64,000 bases of DNA from Zygnema cylindricum (taxonomy: Eukaryota; Streptophyta; Zygnematophyceae; Zygnematales; Zygnemataceae), in NCBI GenBank assembly GCA_037447655.1, contig JBBHKE010000838.1, positions 261,122-325,121 on the forward strand. Direction: 5' to 3'. Both the position numbers and the translations under genes were made by a program. Positions within the stretch are counted from its first letter, which is position 1, and every line of letters begins with the position of its first letter. The notes under the pieces were generated by a model. That model saw only the letters and a list, made by a program, of their open reading frames with translations. It was not told the DNA's origin and did not search any database. Shown piece after piece: positions 36,544 to 47,268 of the stretch.

Positions 36544-37849
36544 TGTTGATATTTGGGTATTTTCTAGGTCTTTATTAGATAGAAAAGAGTAGAGGCAGTC
36601 TGCCCCTGACTCCCTTCTCCAAGCCCCCACACTTGTCGTAGTCACTGAAGGCTGGAAAGGGAGCTAGAGCCATGGCTGCCTAGGCTCTCCAGAGAGACAA
36701 GAATAGATAATAAAGGTATGTTTACCAAAAAGGCAGTTAACCCAGGAATTGATCCTGGTACCTACCGTCGATGAATCGTCCCATAGGAGTTAGCTTTGTC
36801 CATTTAGTCTAGGACCAGTGCTAGAACATATAGGGTTTGATAGATATTTATCTAGTTACAGGTAGGGAATTCCATTTAACTGGGTTACGGTCTATAGAAC
36901 ATAGAATCAGTTGTACTATTAGTACCGGACGAAACAAATAGTACGGACATTTGTTTCGACGGTTCGTATTTAATCTCTATATGAATCGGACGGCCGTGGT
37001 TAGCGCCGGTCTCGAGGAAAGGACAATTTGGCGGTTTGCGGACTCCGCCACTCCGGATGACACGTGGCAACAACGTACTGGATTACGGAATTTACGGAAC
37101 GGCAGAAAACAAATCCGGAAGTGACAAATGTCGCACTATGGCGACATCGTACAACGTACGTACAGAAAGTACTCCGGCACTAGTACTTTCTTGTACGGTA
37201 CCGTTTTCTGACGCGGCATGACCTGGCGCCACGTGGAGAGATAAGATTTGGAGGCAGGAATTCCGGAGAATACAAGAGCGAATCCAGATAGGACAATTGT
37301 TGACTTTTGAGCCATGTCGTACGATGTCCGTACAAAAGGTACACCGGCATCTGTACCTTTATGTACTATACAGTAATGTGATTGGTCCGTACCTCAGTAC
37401 TAGAGGGTTTAGAGAGGGGTTTAGAACTTAGAATATTTTTGGTAGGTAGCTGCCTCTCCCAGAGAGCACCTTGTATAAATGTAAAACTTTGGCCAGCCAT
37501 AACTATCAATTCAGTTGACCAAATTCAGTGATTCTTGTTGCTGTGGACTCAGGGGAGTCCAGGCTACACAGGGGTGTAGTCGGTCAGAGTTTTTGCCTGC
37601 CTGGGTGGCTGCATTTCTAATGGAAAGTCAAAGTGGGGAATGTTATCCTATACTCATATTCTAACTTTGCATTCTGTAGTGAAACTGAGCACACAAAGAG
37701 TCTTACTTCACAGGGGTGAAGCTGTAATGGGGTTCTGATTGTCAAGGGGTCAATCATTTGGGTTTATATTAACTTGGAGTCGGCACTATTTAGATTAGCT
37801 TCCTTTGGACCTGCGAATTCTGTGTGGCAATGGAGCCCATAGAATTTCA
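36544..37849 (+). repeat. 3' LTR of X1
   Basis: It is the same length as the 5' LTR and nearly identical, directly preceded by the polypurine tract and followed by the target duplication AGAAA. Confidence 0.95.
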
Positions 37850-38289
37850 AGAAATAGTTACACAGGAGAGATAGGAAAGAGTAGCGAGGGATATGCGTAG
37901 CAAACTGATGAAGTAGACAAATAGACAAAATAGAATTACACGAAAGCTGTAACTTTAATAAATGGTCCTCTCAGGACAAAAGTGTTACAAATGACTTTTG
38001 AATACATTCGAACTCTATTCTTGTCTTACTTGACTATGTTTGTATTGCTTGTTTTGACATTAATGGATGAAGGATATTTTCTTGTCTTTACTGACTGCCT
38101 ATTTGTATTATAATGCTATATGTTTGAATAATGCACTCTCTAATATGGTCCAATGAAATAATGCCTACGCATGTTTGTTCAATTCTACCTGAATATGTAC
38201 AACAGCATAATTGTCATAATGGTAAACTCCATGTAGTCCAAATCCTGACGTCCATCCGTACAAATGGTACTGTAACACGATGTGACGCC

Positions 38290-39598
38290 TGTTGATATTT
38301 GGGTATTTTCTAGGTCTTTATTAGATAGAAAAGAGTAGAGGCAGTCTGCCCCTGACTCCCTTCTCCAAGCCCCCACACTTGTCGTAGTCACTGAAGGCTG
38401 GAAAGGGAGCTAGAGCCATGGCTGCCTAGGCTCTCCAGAGAGACAAGAATAGATAATAAAGGTATGTTTACCAAAATAGTATTTGACGGACACAGGAATT
38501 GATCCTGGTACCTACCGTCGGTAAACCGTCCCGTTGTCGATAGCTTTGTCCATTTAGTCTGGGACTAGTGATGGTACACATAGTTTTTGATAGATATTTA
38601 TATAGTTATAGGTAGGGAATTCCATTTAACTAGATTATTGTATTCAGGGCATAGAAACAGTTGTACTTTTAGCACCGGACGAAATAAATAGTACGGACAT
38701 TTATTTCGACGGTCCGTTTTAGTTACAATGTAAATCGGACGGCCGTGGTAAGCGCCGACATCGCGGAAAGGAAAATTTGGCACTTTGCAGACGCCGCCAC
38801 TCCGGATGACACGTGGCAACATCGTACGGGATTACGGAATTTCCGGAACGGCAGAAAACAAATCCGAGAGTGACAAATGTCGCACTATGGCGACATCGTA
38901 CAATGTACGTACAGAAAGTACTCCGACACTTGTACTTTGTTGTACGGTACCGTTTTCTGACGCGGCATGACCTGGCGCCATGTGGAGAGATAAGATTTGG
39001 AGGCAGGAATTCCGGAGAATACAAGAGCGAATCCGGATAGGACATTTGTTAACTTATTAGCCATGTCGTACAGTGTCCGTACAAAAGTTACACCGGCATT
39101 TTTACCTTTATGTACTATACAGTAATGTGATTGGTCCGTACCTCAGTTATAAAGGATTTAGAGAGGGGTTTAGGACTTAGAATATTTCGGGTAGGTAACT
39201 GACTCTCCCAGAGAGCTCCTTGTATAAATGGCAAACTTTGGCCAGCCATAACAATCAATTCAGTTGACCAAATTCAGTGATTATTGTTGCTACGGACTCA
39301 GGGGAGTCCAGGCTACACAGGGGTGTAGTTGGTCAGAGTCTTTGCCTGCCTGGGTGGCTGTATTTCTTAGGGAAAGTCACAGTGGGTGAATGTGTCCAAA
39401 TCTCATATTCTAACTTTGTATTCTGTGGTGGAACTGAGCACACAGAAAGTGTTAATTCACAAGGGTGAAGCTATATTGGGGTTCTGATTGTCAAGGGGTC
39501 AGTCATTTGGGTTTATATCAAGTTGGAGTCGGCACTATCTAGATTAGCTTCTTTTGGACCTGCGAATTCTGTGTGGCAATGGAGCCCATAGAATTTCA
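38290..39598 (+). repeat. LTR a of X2
   Basis: Marker variants: CCGTCCCGTTG, CTGGGACTAG and AAATCCGAGAG in the first part; TTTGTTGTACGG, GCCATGTGGAG, CAGTTATAAAGG and GAGAGCTCC in the last part. It is followed by a primer site with one change (GGGCCCATCA). Confidence 0.93.
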
Positions 39599-41456
39599 GG
39601 TTATGGGCCCATCATCTAGGGTGCCTATGTTTGATGGAACTGACTTCACTTGTTGGGAGTTCACGATGGAGGGATTGCTTTTCGAGAAGCACTTATGGGG
39701 AATTGTTTCGGGACAAGTAAGGTGTCCGCCATCGAGCTTTGGAGGAGATTACTATAAAGAATCATCTGGGGCTGCCCAGAAAACCAACCGGAGTTCAGGT
39801 GCAACGGAAGGTGAAGGGAAGATCATTACCGTGGAAGGGGAAATAGGGGAGGAGGATAAAGGGACACCTATGGTGAGGGGAGCTAGGCTCTCGCCTACGG
39901 TTCCACTTGTGGGGGTTATAACTGAACCAAAAACTGAAGAAAATGATAGAAAAATTTGGGAATATAAAAACACTATAGCAAAACATCTCATACTTAGATA
40001 TGTGTCTAAGTCTATAGCTATCACTCTTATAAATCTAACCAAGTCGTCGGAAATTTGGGACACACTAACTCAGATTTATAAGAGTGAGACTATATAGAGG
40101 CAGCAGTTAGTAAAACAGGAAATAGAGGCCTATGTTTATAAAGGCGGTAGCATGATAGAGTTTTGCAATGATATTGCTGCGATATATGTTGAGCTTGCTA
40201 GTGCGGGATATGTAGAATCTGAGGAGAGAAAGATTAATACACTAATCATGAAGCTCCCATATGAGTACGAAGACATCATTTACCGTATGCAGGGAATGGA
40301 TGTCTCCTCGTGGACTTGGAGCATTACCATGGAGATAATTCTTGTGAGGGAAAGCATCTTGGAGCTTCGTAGGGGAAGTGAGAGGGTGACTGCATTTACA
40401 GCTGGTGGTGACTGGCGGAAGCGTGATGTGAGGAACGGCGGTGACGAGCGAAAGCGTGATGAGAGGAAGAAAGACAACGGTAAACCTTATCGGAACTTTG
40501 GTGGAAAGAGAGGGAGAGGAAAAGAAAGGGGAGCTTTGAAACAAGGGGTTTGCTTCGCTTGTAGGAAACCGGGTCACTATATGGACAAGTGTCCTCGTTT
40601 GGAAGAACTCAGAAGTTAGAGTGTGAATGAGGAGGAAGAAGGGGAAGAGGAGAAAGAGGATGAAAAAATCTTGGAGCTTCTTCACATCGGTAGAATGGAG
40701 AAGAGAGAAAAGTACACAGAAATTCCACGAAGCCAACAGTGTGCTTTTGGAGGTATAAGGGAAGTAAAGAGAGAGGAGGTACTTGAGGATGTCGAGGAGT
40801 GTAAAGTGTATGACTTAGAAATGATAAAGTCAAAACTAGGATCCCTAAGTGAAAATGGGAAAAATAAAATTAATGAGGATAATTTTATAGGTATTTTGGA
40901 ATTAGAAAACTGGTCGGAAAGGGAAACTTCAACGGATTCCAAGGAAAGGGGAGAAGTGAAACTAGAAGGGGTTTTAAAGGATAAGGAAGAAGAGGAATAT
41001 TTAATGAAAGGTTTAGGGGAGGATAAATATTTATTGGGAATAAATTTTGAAAGTGAGAGTGGAAACAAATCCATGGGAGAGAGTGAGGAAAGTTCATGTT
41101 TTGGGGGTAATAGGTTTGACATCACTAAAGGGAGTGATGACATTTATGAAGGTGTGCCTGTAAAAGGGTTAGCCTCAAGATGTGTGTTGCAGATTGGAGA
41201 TGGGGCTGGCTGTTTGAATTGCAAGAGGGAAATCGGATTTAGTGTGGATGGAAAAGAGATGAGGTGGATAAAATCTTCGCTCGGCTTTATGATAAGTGGG
41301 ATGCTAAATGAAACGTGTGATGCAATTATTATTTCATTTCATCTAATGCATTGTTTTAAATACGAGAGCATATTTTATAAGTTATATAAAAGGAAAAAGA
41401 AAAGAAAAAGGAAAAAGGGGAGGGAGTGTTTTGTTTATTTTGTTTGTAATAGTTGA
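39579..41456 (+). pseudogene. X2 left gag-like gene: one 625-codon frame with two TAG stops
   Basis: From ATG 39579 to the stop at 41456 the frame is unbroken apart from TAG at 40095-40097 (where X1 has CAG) and TAG at 40617-40619 (where X1 has TGG). It is the best preserved copy of the family protein. It shows FDGTDFTCWEFTMEGLLFEK, the zinc knuckle CFACRKPGHYMDKC, the Glu-rich part, GCLNCKREIGFSVDGKE and the polybasic end. Both stops look like C-to-T or G-to-A changes, typical of methylated repeats. Confidence 0.9.
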
Positions 41457-41484
41457 AAGGAAGTAGACTAGAAAATAAGGGGAG

Positions 41485-42792
41485 TGTTGATATTTGGGTA
41501 TTTTCTAGGTCTTTATTAGATAGAAAAGAGTAGAGGCAGTCTGCCCCTGACTCCCTTCTCCAAGCCCCCACACTTGTCGTAGTCACTGAAGGCTGGAGAG
41601 GGAGCTAGAGCCATGGCTGCCTAAGCTCTCCAGAGAGACAGGAATAGATAATATAGGTATGTTTACCAAAATAGTATTTGACGGACAAAGGAATTGATCC
41701 TGGTACCTACCGTCGGTAAACCGTTCGTTGTCGATAGCTTTGTCCATTTAGTCTAGGACTAGTGATGGTACACATAGTTTTTGATAGATATTTATATAGT
41801 TATAGGTAGGGAATTCCATTTAACTAGATTACGGTATTCAGGGCATAGAAACAGTTGTACTTTTAGCACCGGACGAAATAAATAGTACGGACATTTATTT
41901 CGACGGTCCGTTTTAGTTACGATGTAAATCGGACGGCCGTGGTAAGCGCCGACATCGCGGAAAGGAAAATTTGGCACTTTGCAGACGCCGCCACTCCGGA
42001 TGACACGTGGCAACATCGTACGGGATTACGGAATTTCCGGAACGGCAGAAAACAAATCCGGGAGTGACAAATGTCGCACTATGGCGACATCGTACAATGT
42101 ACGTACAGAAAGTACTTGGACACTTGTACTTTGTTGTACGGTACCGTTTTCTGACGCGGTATGACCTGGCGCCATGTGGAGAGATAAGATTTGGAGGCAG
42201 GAATTCCGGAGAATACAAGAGCGAATCCGGATAGGACATTTGTTAACTTATTAGCCATGTCGTACAGTGTCCGTACAAAAGTTACACCGGCATTTTTACC
42301 TTTATGTACTATACAGTAATGTGATTGGTCCGTACCTCAGTTATAAAGGATTTAGAGAGGGGTTTAGGACTTAGAATATTTCGGGTAGGTAACTGACTCT
42401 CCCAGAGAGCTCCTTGTATAAATGGCAAACTTTGGCCAGCCATAACAATCAATTCAGTTGACCAAATTCAGTGATTTTTGTTGCTACGGACTCAGGGGAG
42501 TCCAGGCTACACAGGGGTGTAGTTGGTCAGAGTCTTTGCCTGCCTGGGTGGCTGCATTTCTTAGGGAAAGTCACAGTGGGTGAATGTGTCCAAATCTCAT
42601 ATTCTAACTTTGCATTCTGTGGTGGAACTGAGCACACAGAAAGTGTTAATTCACAAGGGTGAAGCTATATTGGGGTTCTGATTGTCAAGGGGTCAGTCAT
42701 TTGGGTTTATATCAAGTTGGAGTCGGCACTATCTAGATTAGCTTCTTTTGGACCTGCGAATTCTGTGTGGCAATGGAGCCCATAGAATTTTA
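41485..42792 (+). repeat. LTR b of X2, chimeric
   Basis: The first part carries c-type variants (CCGTTCGTTG, CTAGGACTAG, AAATCCGGGAG). The last part carries a-type variants (TTTGTTGTACGG, GCCATGTGGAG, CAGTTATAAAGG, GAGAGCTCC). The switch lies between 42061 and 42133. The terminal CA is mutated to TA. Confidence 0.93.
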
Positions 42793-44651
42793 GGTTATGG
42801 GCCCATAATCTAGGGTGCCTATGTTTGATGGAACTGACTTCACTTGTTAGGAGTTCACGATGGAGGGATTGCTTTTCGAGAAGCACTTATGGGGAATTGT
42901 TTCAGGACAAGTAAGGTGTCCGCCATCGAGCCTTGGAGGAGATTACTATGGAGAATCATCTGGGGCTGCCCAGAAAACCAACCGGAGTTCAGGTGCAACG
43001 GAAGGTGAAGGGAAGATCATTACCGTGGAAGGGGAAATAGGGGAGGAGGATAAAGGGACACCTATGGTGAGGGGAGCTAGGCTCTCGCCTAAGGTTCCAC
43101 TTGTGGGGGTTATAACTGAACCAAAAACTGAAGAAAATGATAGAAAAATTTGGGAATATAAAAACACTATAGCAAAACATCTCACACTTAGATATGTGTC
43201 TAAGTCTATAGCTATCACTCTTTTAAATCTAACCAAGTCGTCGGAAATTTGGGACACACTAACTCAGATTTATAAGAGTGAGACTATATAGAGGCAGTAG
43301 TTAGTAAAACAAGAAATAGAGGCCTATGTTTATAAAGGCGGGTAGCATGATAGAGTTTTGCAATGATATTGCTGCGTTATATGTTGAGCTTGCTAGTGCG
43401 GGATATGTAGAATCTGAGGAGAGAAAGATTAATACACTAATCATGAAGCTCCCATATGAGTACGAAGACATCATTTACCGTATGCAGGGAATGGATGTCT
43501 CCTCGTGGACTTGGAGCATTACCATGGGGATAATTCTTGTGAGGGAAAGCATCTTGGAGCTTCGTAGGGGAAGTGAGAGGGTGACTGCATTTACAGCTGG
43601 TGGTGACTGGCGGAAGCGTGATGTGAGGAACGGCGGTGACGAGCGAAAGCGTGATGAGAGGAAGAAAGACAACGGTAAACCTTATCGGAACTTTGGTGGA
43701 AAGAGAGGGAGAGGAAAAGAAAGGGGAGCTTTGAAATAAGGGGTTTGCTTCGCTTGTAGGAAACCGGGTCACTATATGGACAAGTGTCCTCGTTTGGAAG
43801 AACTCTGAAGTTGGAGTGTGAATGAGGAGGAAGAAGGGGAAGAGGAGAAAGAGGATGAAAAAATCTTGGAGCTTCTTCACATCGGTAGAATGGAGAAGAG
43901 AGAAAAGTACACAGAAATTCCACGAAGCCAACAGTGTGCTTTTGGAGGTATAAGGGAAGTAAAGAGAGAGGAGGTACTTGAGGATGTCGAGGAGTGTAAA
44001 GTGTATGACTTAGAAATGATAAAGTCAAAACTAGGATCCCTAAGTGAAAATGGGAAAAATAAAATTAATGAGGATAATTTTATAGGTATTTTGGAATTAG
44101 AAAACTGGTCGGAAAGGGAAACTTCAACGGATTCCAAGGAAAGGGGAGAAGTGAAACTAGAAGGGGTTTTAAAGGATAAGGAAGAAGAGGAATATTTAAT
44201 GAAAGGTTTAGGGGAGGATAAATATTTATTGGGAATAAATTTAGAAAGTGAGAGTGGAAACAAATCCATGGGAGAGAGTGAGGAAAGTTCATGTTTTGGG
44301 GGTAATAGGTTTGACATCACTAAAGGGAGTGATGACATTTATGAAGGTGTGCCTGTAAAAGGGTTAGCCTCAAGATGTGTGTTGCAGATTGAAGATGGGG
44401 CTGGCTGTTTGAATTGCAAGAGGGAAATCGGATTTAGTGTGGATGGAAAAGAGATGAGGTGGATAAAATCTTCGCTCGGCTTTATGATAAGTGGGATGCT
44501 AAATGAAACGTGTGATGCAATTATTATTTCATTTCATCTAATGCATTGTTTTAAATACGAGAGCATATTTTATAAGTTATATAAAAGGAAAAAGAAAAGA
44601 AAAAGGAAAAAGGGGAGGGAGTGTTTTGTTTATTTTGTTTGTAATAGTTGA
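42774..44651 (+). pseudogene. X2 right gag-like gene, heavily disabled
   Basis: It has the same organisation as the left copy, with more damage. TAG replaces CAG at the LTR end, a second TAG replaces TGG in the N-terminal motif, and there is the shared TAG in the middle. An extra G near 43340 matches the X1 frameshift, and TAA and TGA occur around the zinc knuckle. The last 277 codons (43818-44651) stay open. Confidence 0.85.
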
Positions 44652-44679
44652 AAGGAAGTAGACTAGAAAATAAGGGGAG

Positions 44680-45987
44680 TGTTGATATTTGGGTATTTTC
44701 TAGGTCTTTATTAGATAGAAAAGAGTAGAGGCAGTCTGCCCCTGACTCCCTTCTCCAAGCCCCCACACTTGTCGTAGTCACTGAAGGCTGGAGAGGGAGC
44801 TAGAGCCATGGCTGCCTAAGCTCTCCAGAGAGACAGGAATAGATAATATAGGTATGTTTACCAAAATAGTATTTGACGGACAAAGGAATTGATCCTGGTA
44901 CCTACCGTCGGTAAACCGTTCGTTGTCGATAGCTTTGTCCATTTAGTCTAGGACTAGTGATGGTACACATAGTTTTTGATAGATATTTATATAGTTATAG
45001 GTAGGGAATTCCATTTAACTAGATTACGGTATTCAGGGCATAGAAACAGTTGTACTTTTAGCACCGGACGAAATAAATAGTACGGACATTTATTTCGACG
45101 GTCCGTTTTAGTTACGATGTAAATCGGACGGCCGTGGTAAGGGCCGACATCGCGGAAAGGAAAATTTGGCACTTTGCAGACGCCGCCACTCCGGATGACA
45201 CGTGGCAACATCGTACGGGATTACGGAATTTCCGGAACGGCAGAAAACAAATCCGGGAGTGACAAATGTCGCACTATGGCGACATCGTACAATGTACGTA
45301 CAGAAAGTACTCCGACACTTGTACTTTCTTGTACGGTACCGTTTTTTGACGCGGCATGACCTGGCGCCACGTGGAGAGATAAGATTTGGAGGCAGGAATT
45401 CCGGAGAATACAAGAGCGAATCCGGATAGGACATTTGTTGACTTATTAGCCATGTCGTACAGTGTCCGTACAAAAGGTACACCGGCATTTCTACCTTTAT
45501 GTACTATACAGTAATGTGATTGGTCCGTACCTCAGTACTAGAGGGTTTAGAGAGGGGTTTAGGACTTAGAATATTTCGGGTAGGTAACTGACTCTCCCAG
45601 ATAGCACCTTGTATAAATGGCAAACTTTGGCCAGCCATAACTATCAATTCAGTTGACCAAATTCAGTGATTCTTGTTGCTACGGACTCAGGGGAGTCCAG
45701 GCTACACAGAAGTGTAGTTGGTCAGAGTCTTTGCCTGCCTGGGTGGCTGCATTTCTTAGGGAAAGTCAAAGTGGGTGAATGTGTCCAAATCTCATATTCT
45801 AACTTTGCATTCTGTGGTGGAACTGAGCACACAGAAAGTGTTAATTCACAAGGGTGAAGCTATATTGGGGTTCTGATTGTCAAGGGGTCAGTCATTTGGG
45901 TTTATATCAAGTTGGAGTCGGCACTATCTAGATTAGCTTCCTTTGGACCTGCGAATTCTGTGTGGTAATGGAGCCCATAGAATTTCA
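44680..45987 (+). repeat. LTR c of X2
   Basis: It carries c-type variants throughout, including TTTCTTGTACGG, GCCACGTGGAG, CAGTACTAGAGG and GATAGCACC in the last part. It is followed by the target duplication ACGCC and the rest of the Y LTR. Confidence 0.93.
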
Positions 45988-46048
45988 ACGCCGGTCACAC
46001 AAAATTGGCAGTACCCGAGTTTGCCCAAAATCGCAAATAAAATCAACG

Positions 46049-46619
46049 TACGTTACTGCTAGATTTCCACTGTTCAGGGCTATCTGAGTGGCCTCTTTCT
46101 CGAAAATATAATCTTCCGCTACAACTATATTCCATCTACTCTTCTCTAACTTTTTTAACTGTTCTGCATCTCCTTTATATCCAGTAAAAAGCCCTCTCAT
46201 TAAAATCATACCTTGATGATATGGAGGAAACTTCCCCACGAAACATGCATTTTCTCACAATAGAAGTTTTAGGCCATTACAATATGAGTTCATATCATCT
46301 CAGGTATATTTATAATCCCATATTTTTCCAGCATGATTAACTTCATTCTGCTCATTAGAAAAGACATAAGACTCTCGTAAAGCCTTCCATATTTTAGATG
46401 CGGTAGATAGAGGGATATATGTCATATTCATATCTTTTGACAGAAGGAATTTGAGAACATGCAATGCATCTTCATTTTTCTTTTCAAAATCTGGATCTGT
46501 ATCCAGAAAGCACCGGAAACCACATCATACAAATTTACTTCGTTAAGGTAAGACTTAGTCAAATCAGCCCTATACGCATATTTTTGCCCATTAAACACCT
46601 GGATCCGTGGTGGGCCCAT
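46049..46619 (-). pseudogene. Element Z gag, N-terminal part
   Basis: The - strand starts MGPPRIQVFNGQKYAYRADL at the ATG (46619-46617) that lies inside the primer site. It continues with the Copia gag pattern and SRWNIVVAEDYIFEKEATQI, then breaks at the Y insertion. Frame changes occur at about 46428 and 46239. The protein continues at 24537 on the other side of Y. Confidence 0.8.
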
Positions 46620-46622
46620 AAC
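46606..46622 (-). promoter_or_regulatory. Primer-binding site of Z (half initiator tRNA-Met type), 17 nt
   Basis: The - strand reads GTTATGGGCCCACCACG, one base after the LTR (46624). It is complementary to CGUGGUGGGCCCAUAAC, nucleotides of about 24-39 of plant initiator tRNA-Met, with no mismatch. It is the longest match of the three families. Confidence 0.8.
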
Positions 46623-46623
46623 G

Positions 46624-47268
46624 TGTTGTAATTAGGCAGTTGCTGTCACAAAAAAAGTATAAGAAGCACCAGCAGTTCCCATTATAATATCACATGCACA
46701 CAGTAAGAAACTCTCACGATAAACCCACAGACTGTTGAATTTACAATGAAGTCTCAAGCAAACCAAACACACCCTAGGTCTGCAAATTTGTCAAAGTAAA
46801 GACAATAACACAAAGAACCCACATGCAGAATTTCAACCAGTTCTGCCAAAAGATCACAATGTTATTTTCAATTAATTAACCCTAAAAAGTGCTTCACAGG
46901 GTTTGCATACAAGGAATTCTTACCTACAAAAGTAATATAAGTCTTGTATATTTAAGTGAGTCTACAAAGACCATAAACCCTATCAGACAAAAATATTTAC
47001 ATCAAACTTAAATGTGACTGCCGCCAAAATGATAAGTACCTGAAATGAGTGCGTAGTCAATATTTCACTTCCAAAATGACGACAGATTTTGTGCGCCATC
47101 TTAGACTCACACGTGTCTCGGGAGTGTACCAAGCGTGTGTACTCCCTTCGGAGTTACATACCACACTAACACATGTCTACTAGAATTCAGTCTGTGAACA
47201 AAAGTGACTAAGTCCTGAATCTCTTCCTCGCATACTACATATAGAAAGGACTAAAGGTTTCCAAAACA
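46624..47268 (-). repeat. 5' LTR of element Z
   Basis: It is colinear with 20030-20726 from TGTTGTAATTAGG to CCAAAACA on the + strand, but lacks the internal 46-bp duplication of the other LTR. Confidence 0.88.

Larger units (their letters stand above)
33351..37849 (+). mobile_element. Element X1: gag-only LTR retrotransposon (TR-GAG type), TSD AGAAA
   Basis: It has two 1306-bp LTRs (33351-34656, 36544-37849), an interior of 1887 bp, a half-tRNA PBS at 34658-34672 and the polypurine tract AGAAAAAAAGGGGAG at 36529-36543. AGAAA flanks both sides (33346-33350, 37850-37854), and the sister Y LTR shows the empty site with a single AGAAA. By eye the LTRs differ at only about five positions, so the insertion is recent. 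The interior encodes a gag with zinc knuckle but no protease, integrase or reverse transcriptase, so it depends on an autonomous partner. Confidence 0.95.
38290..45987 (+). mobile_element. Element X2: LTR-internal-LTR-internal-LTR array of family X, TSD ACGCC
   Basis: Three LTRs (a 38290-39598, b 41485-42792, c 44680-45987) alternate with two interiors (39599-41484, 42793-44679). Only the outer borders carry the target duplication ACGCC (38285-38289, 45988-45992), so this was one insertion that later expanded. LTR b matches c in its first part and a in its last part, as expected from unequal crossing-over between the two LTRs. Both interiors share the same TAG in gag that X1 lacks, which also argues for duplication in place. 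Confidence 0.95.
24538..46048 (-). mobile_element. Element Y: large LTR element without recognisable pol, inserted in gag of Z
   Basis: Y is bounded by LTRs at 24538-25176 and 33239-46048, the second one opened by two X insertions. PBS is 33224-33237 and the interior 25177-33238. It lies on the - strand, like Z. The Z gag reads on across the junction (46049 to 24537), showing that Y was inserted into Z. The flanks ACGTA and GCTTA, read on the - strand, agree at 3 of 5 positions and could be a decayed target duplication. No protease, integrase or reverse transcriptase motif was seen in about 8 kb, so Y looks like a non-autonomous LARD-type element. Confidence 0.82.
33239..46048 (-). repeat. 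5' LTR of element Y, split in three by X1 and X2
   Basis: The pieces are 33239-33350, 37855-38289 and 45993-46048, about 603 bp in total. Joined, they follow LTR 24538-25176 colinearly. The length difference equals the two extra 19-bp units in the other LTR. Position 46048 is G where the sister LTR has the terminal A. Confidence 0.9.
20030..47268 (-). mobile_element. Element Z: degraded Copia-type LTR retrotransposon, split by nested insertions
   Basis: Z runs on the - strand. Its 5' LTR is 46624-47268, PBS 46606-46622, gag from 46619 downward, then, after a 21.5-kb insertion (24538-46048), the rest of gag, protease, integrase, reverse transcriptase and RNase H to 20786, and the 3' LTR 20030-20726. 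The integrase-before-RT order and the YVDD box make it Copia. The polypurine tract TTTAGGGGAGTA lies directly next to the 3' LTR. ATGAT at 20025-20029 and again at 47272-47276 may be the target duplication, if three A residues were added at the right edge. The copy is dead, with multiple stops and frameshifts. Confidence 0.9.

Noticed and set aside
33351-45987. X as an autonomous Copia element
   Set aside because: All interiors are about 1.9 kb and show gag only; no protease, integrase or RT motif was found on either strand.
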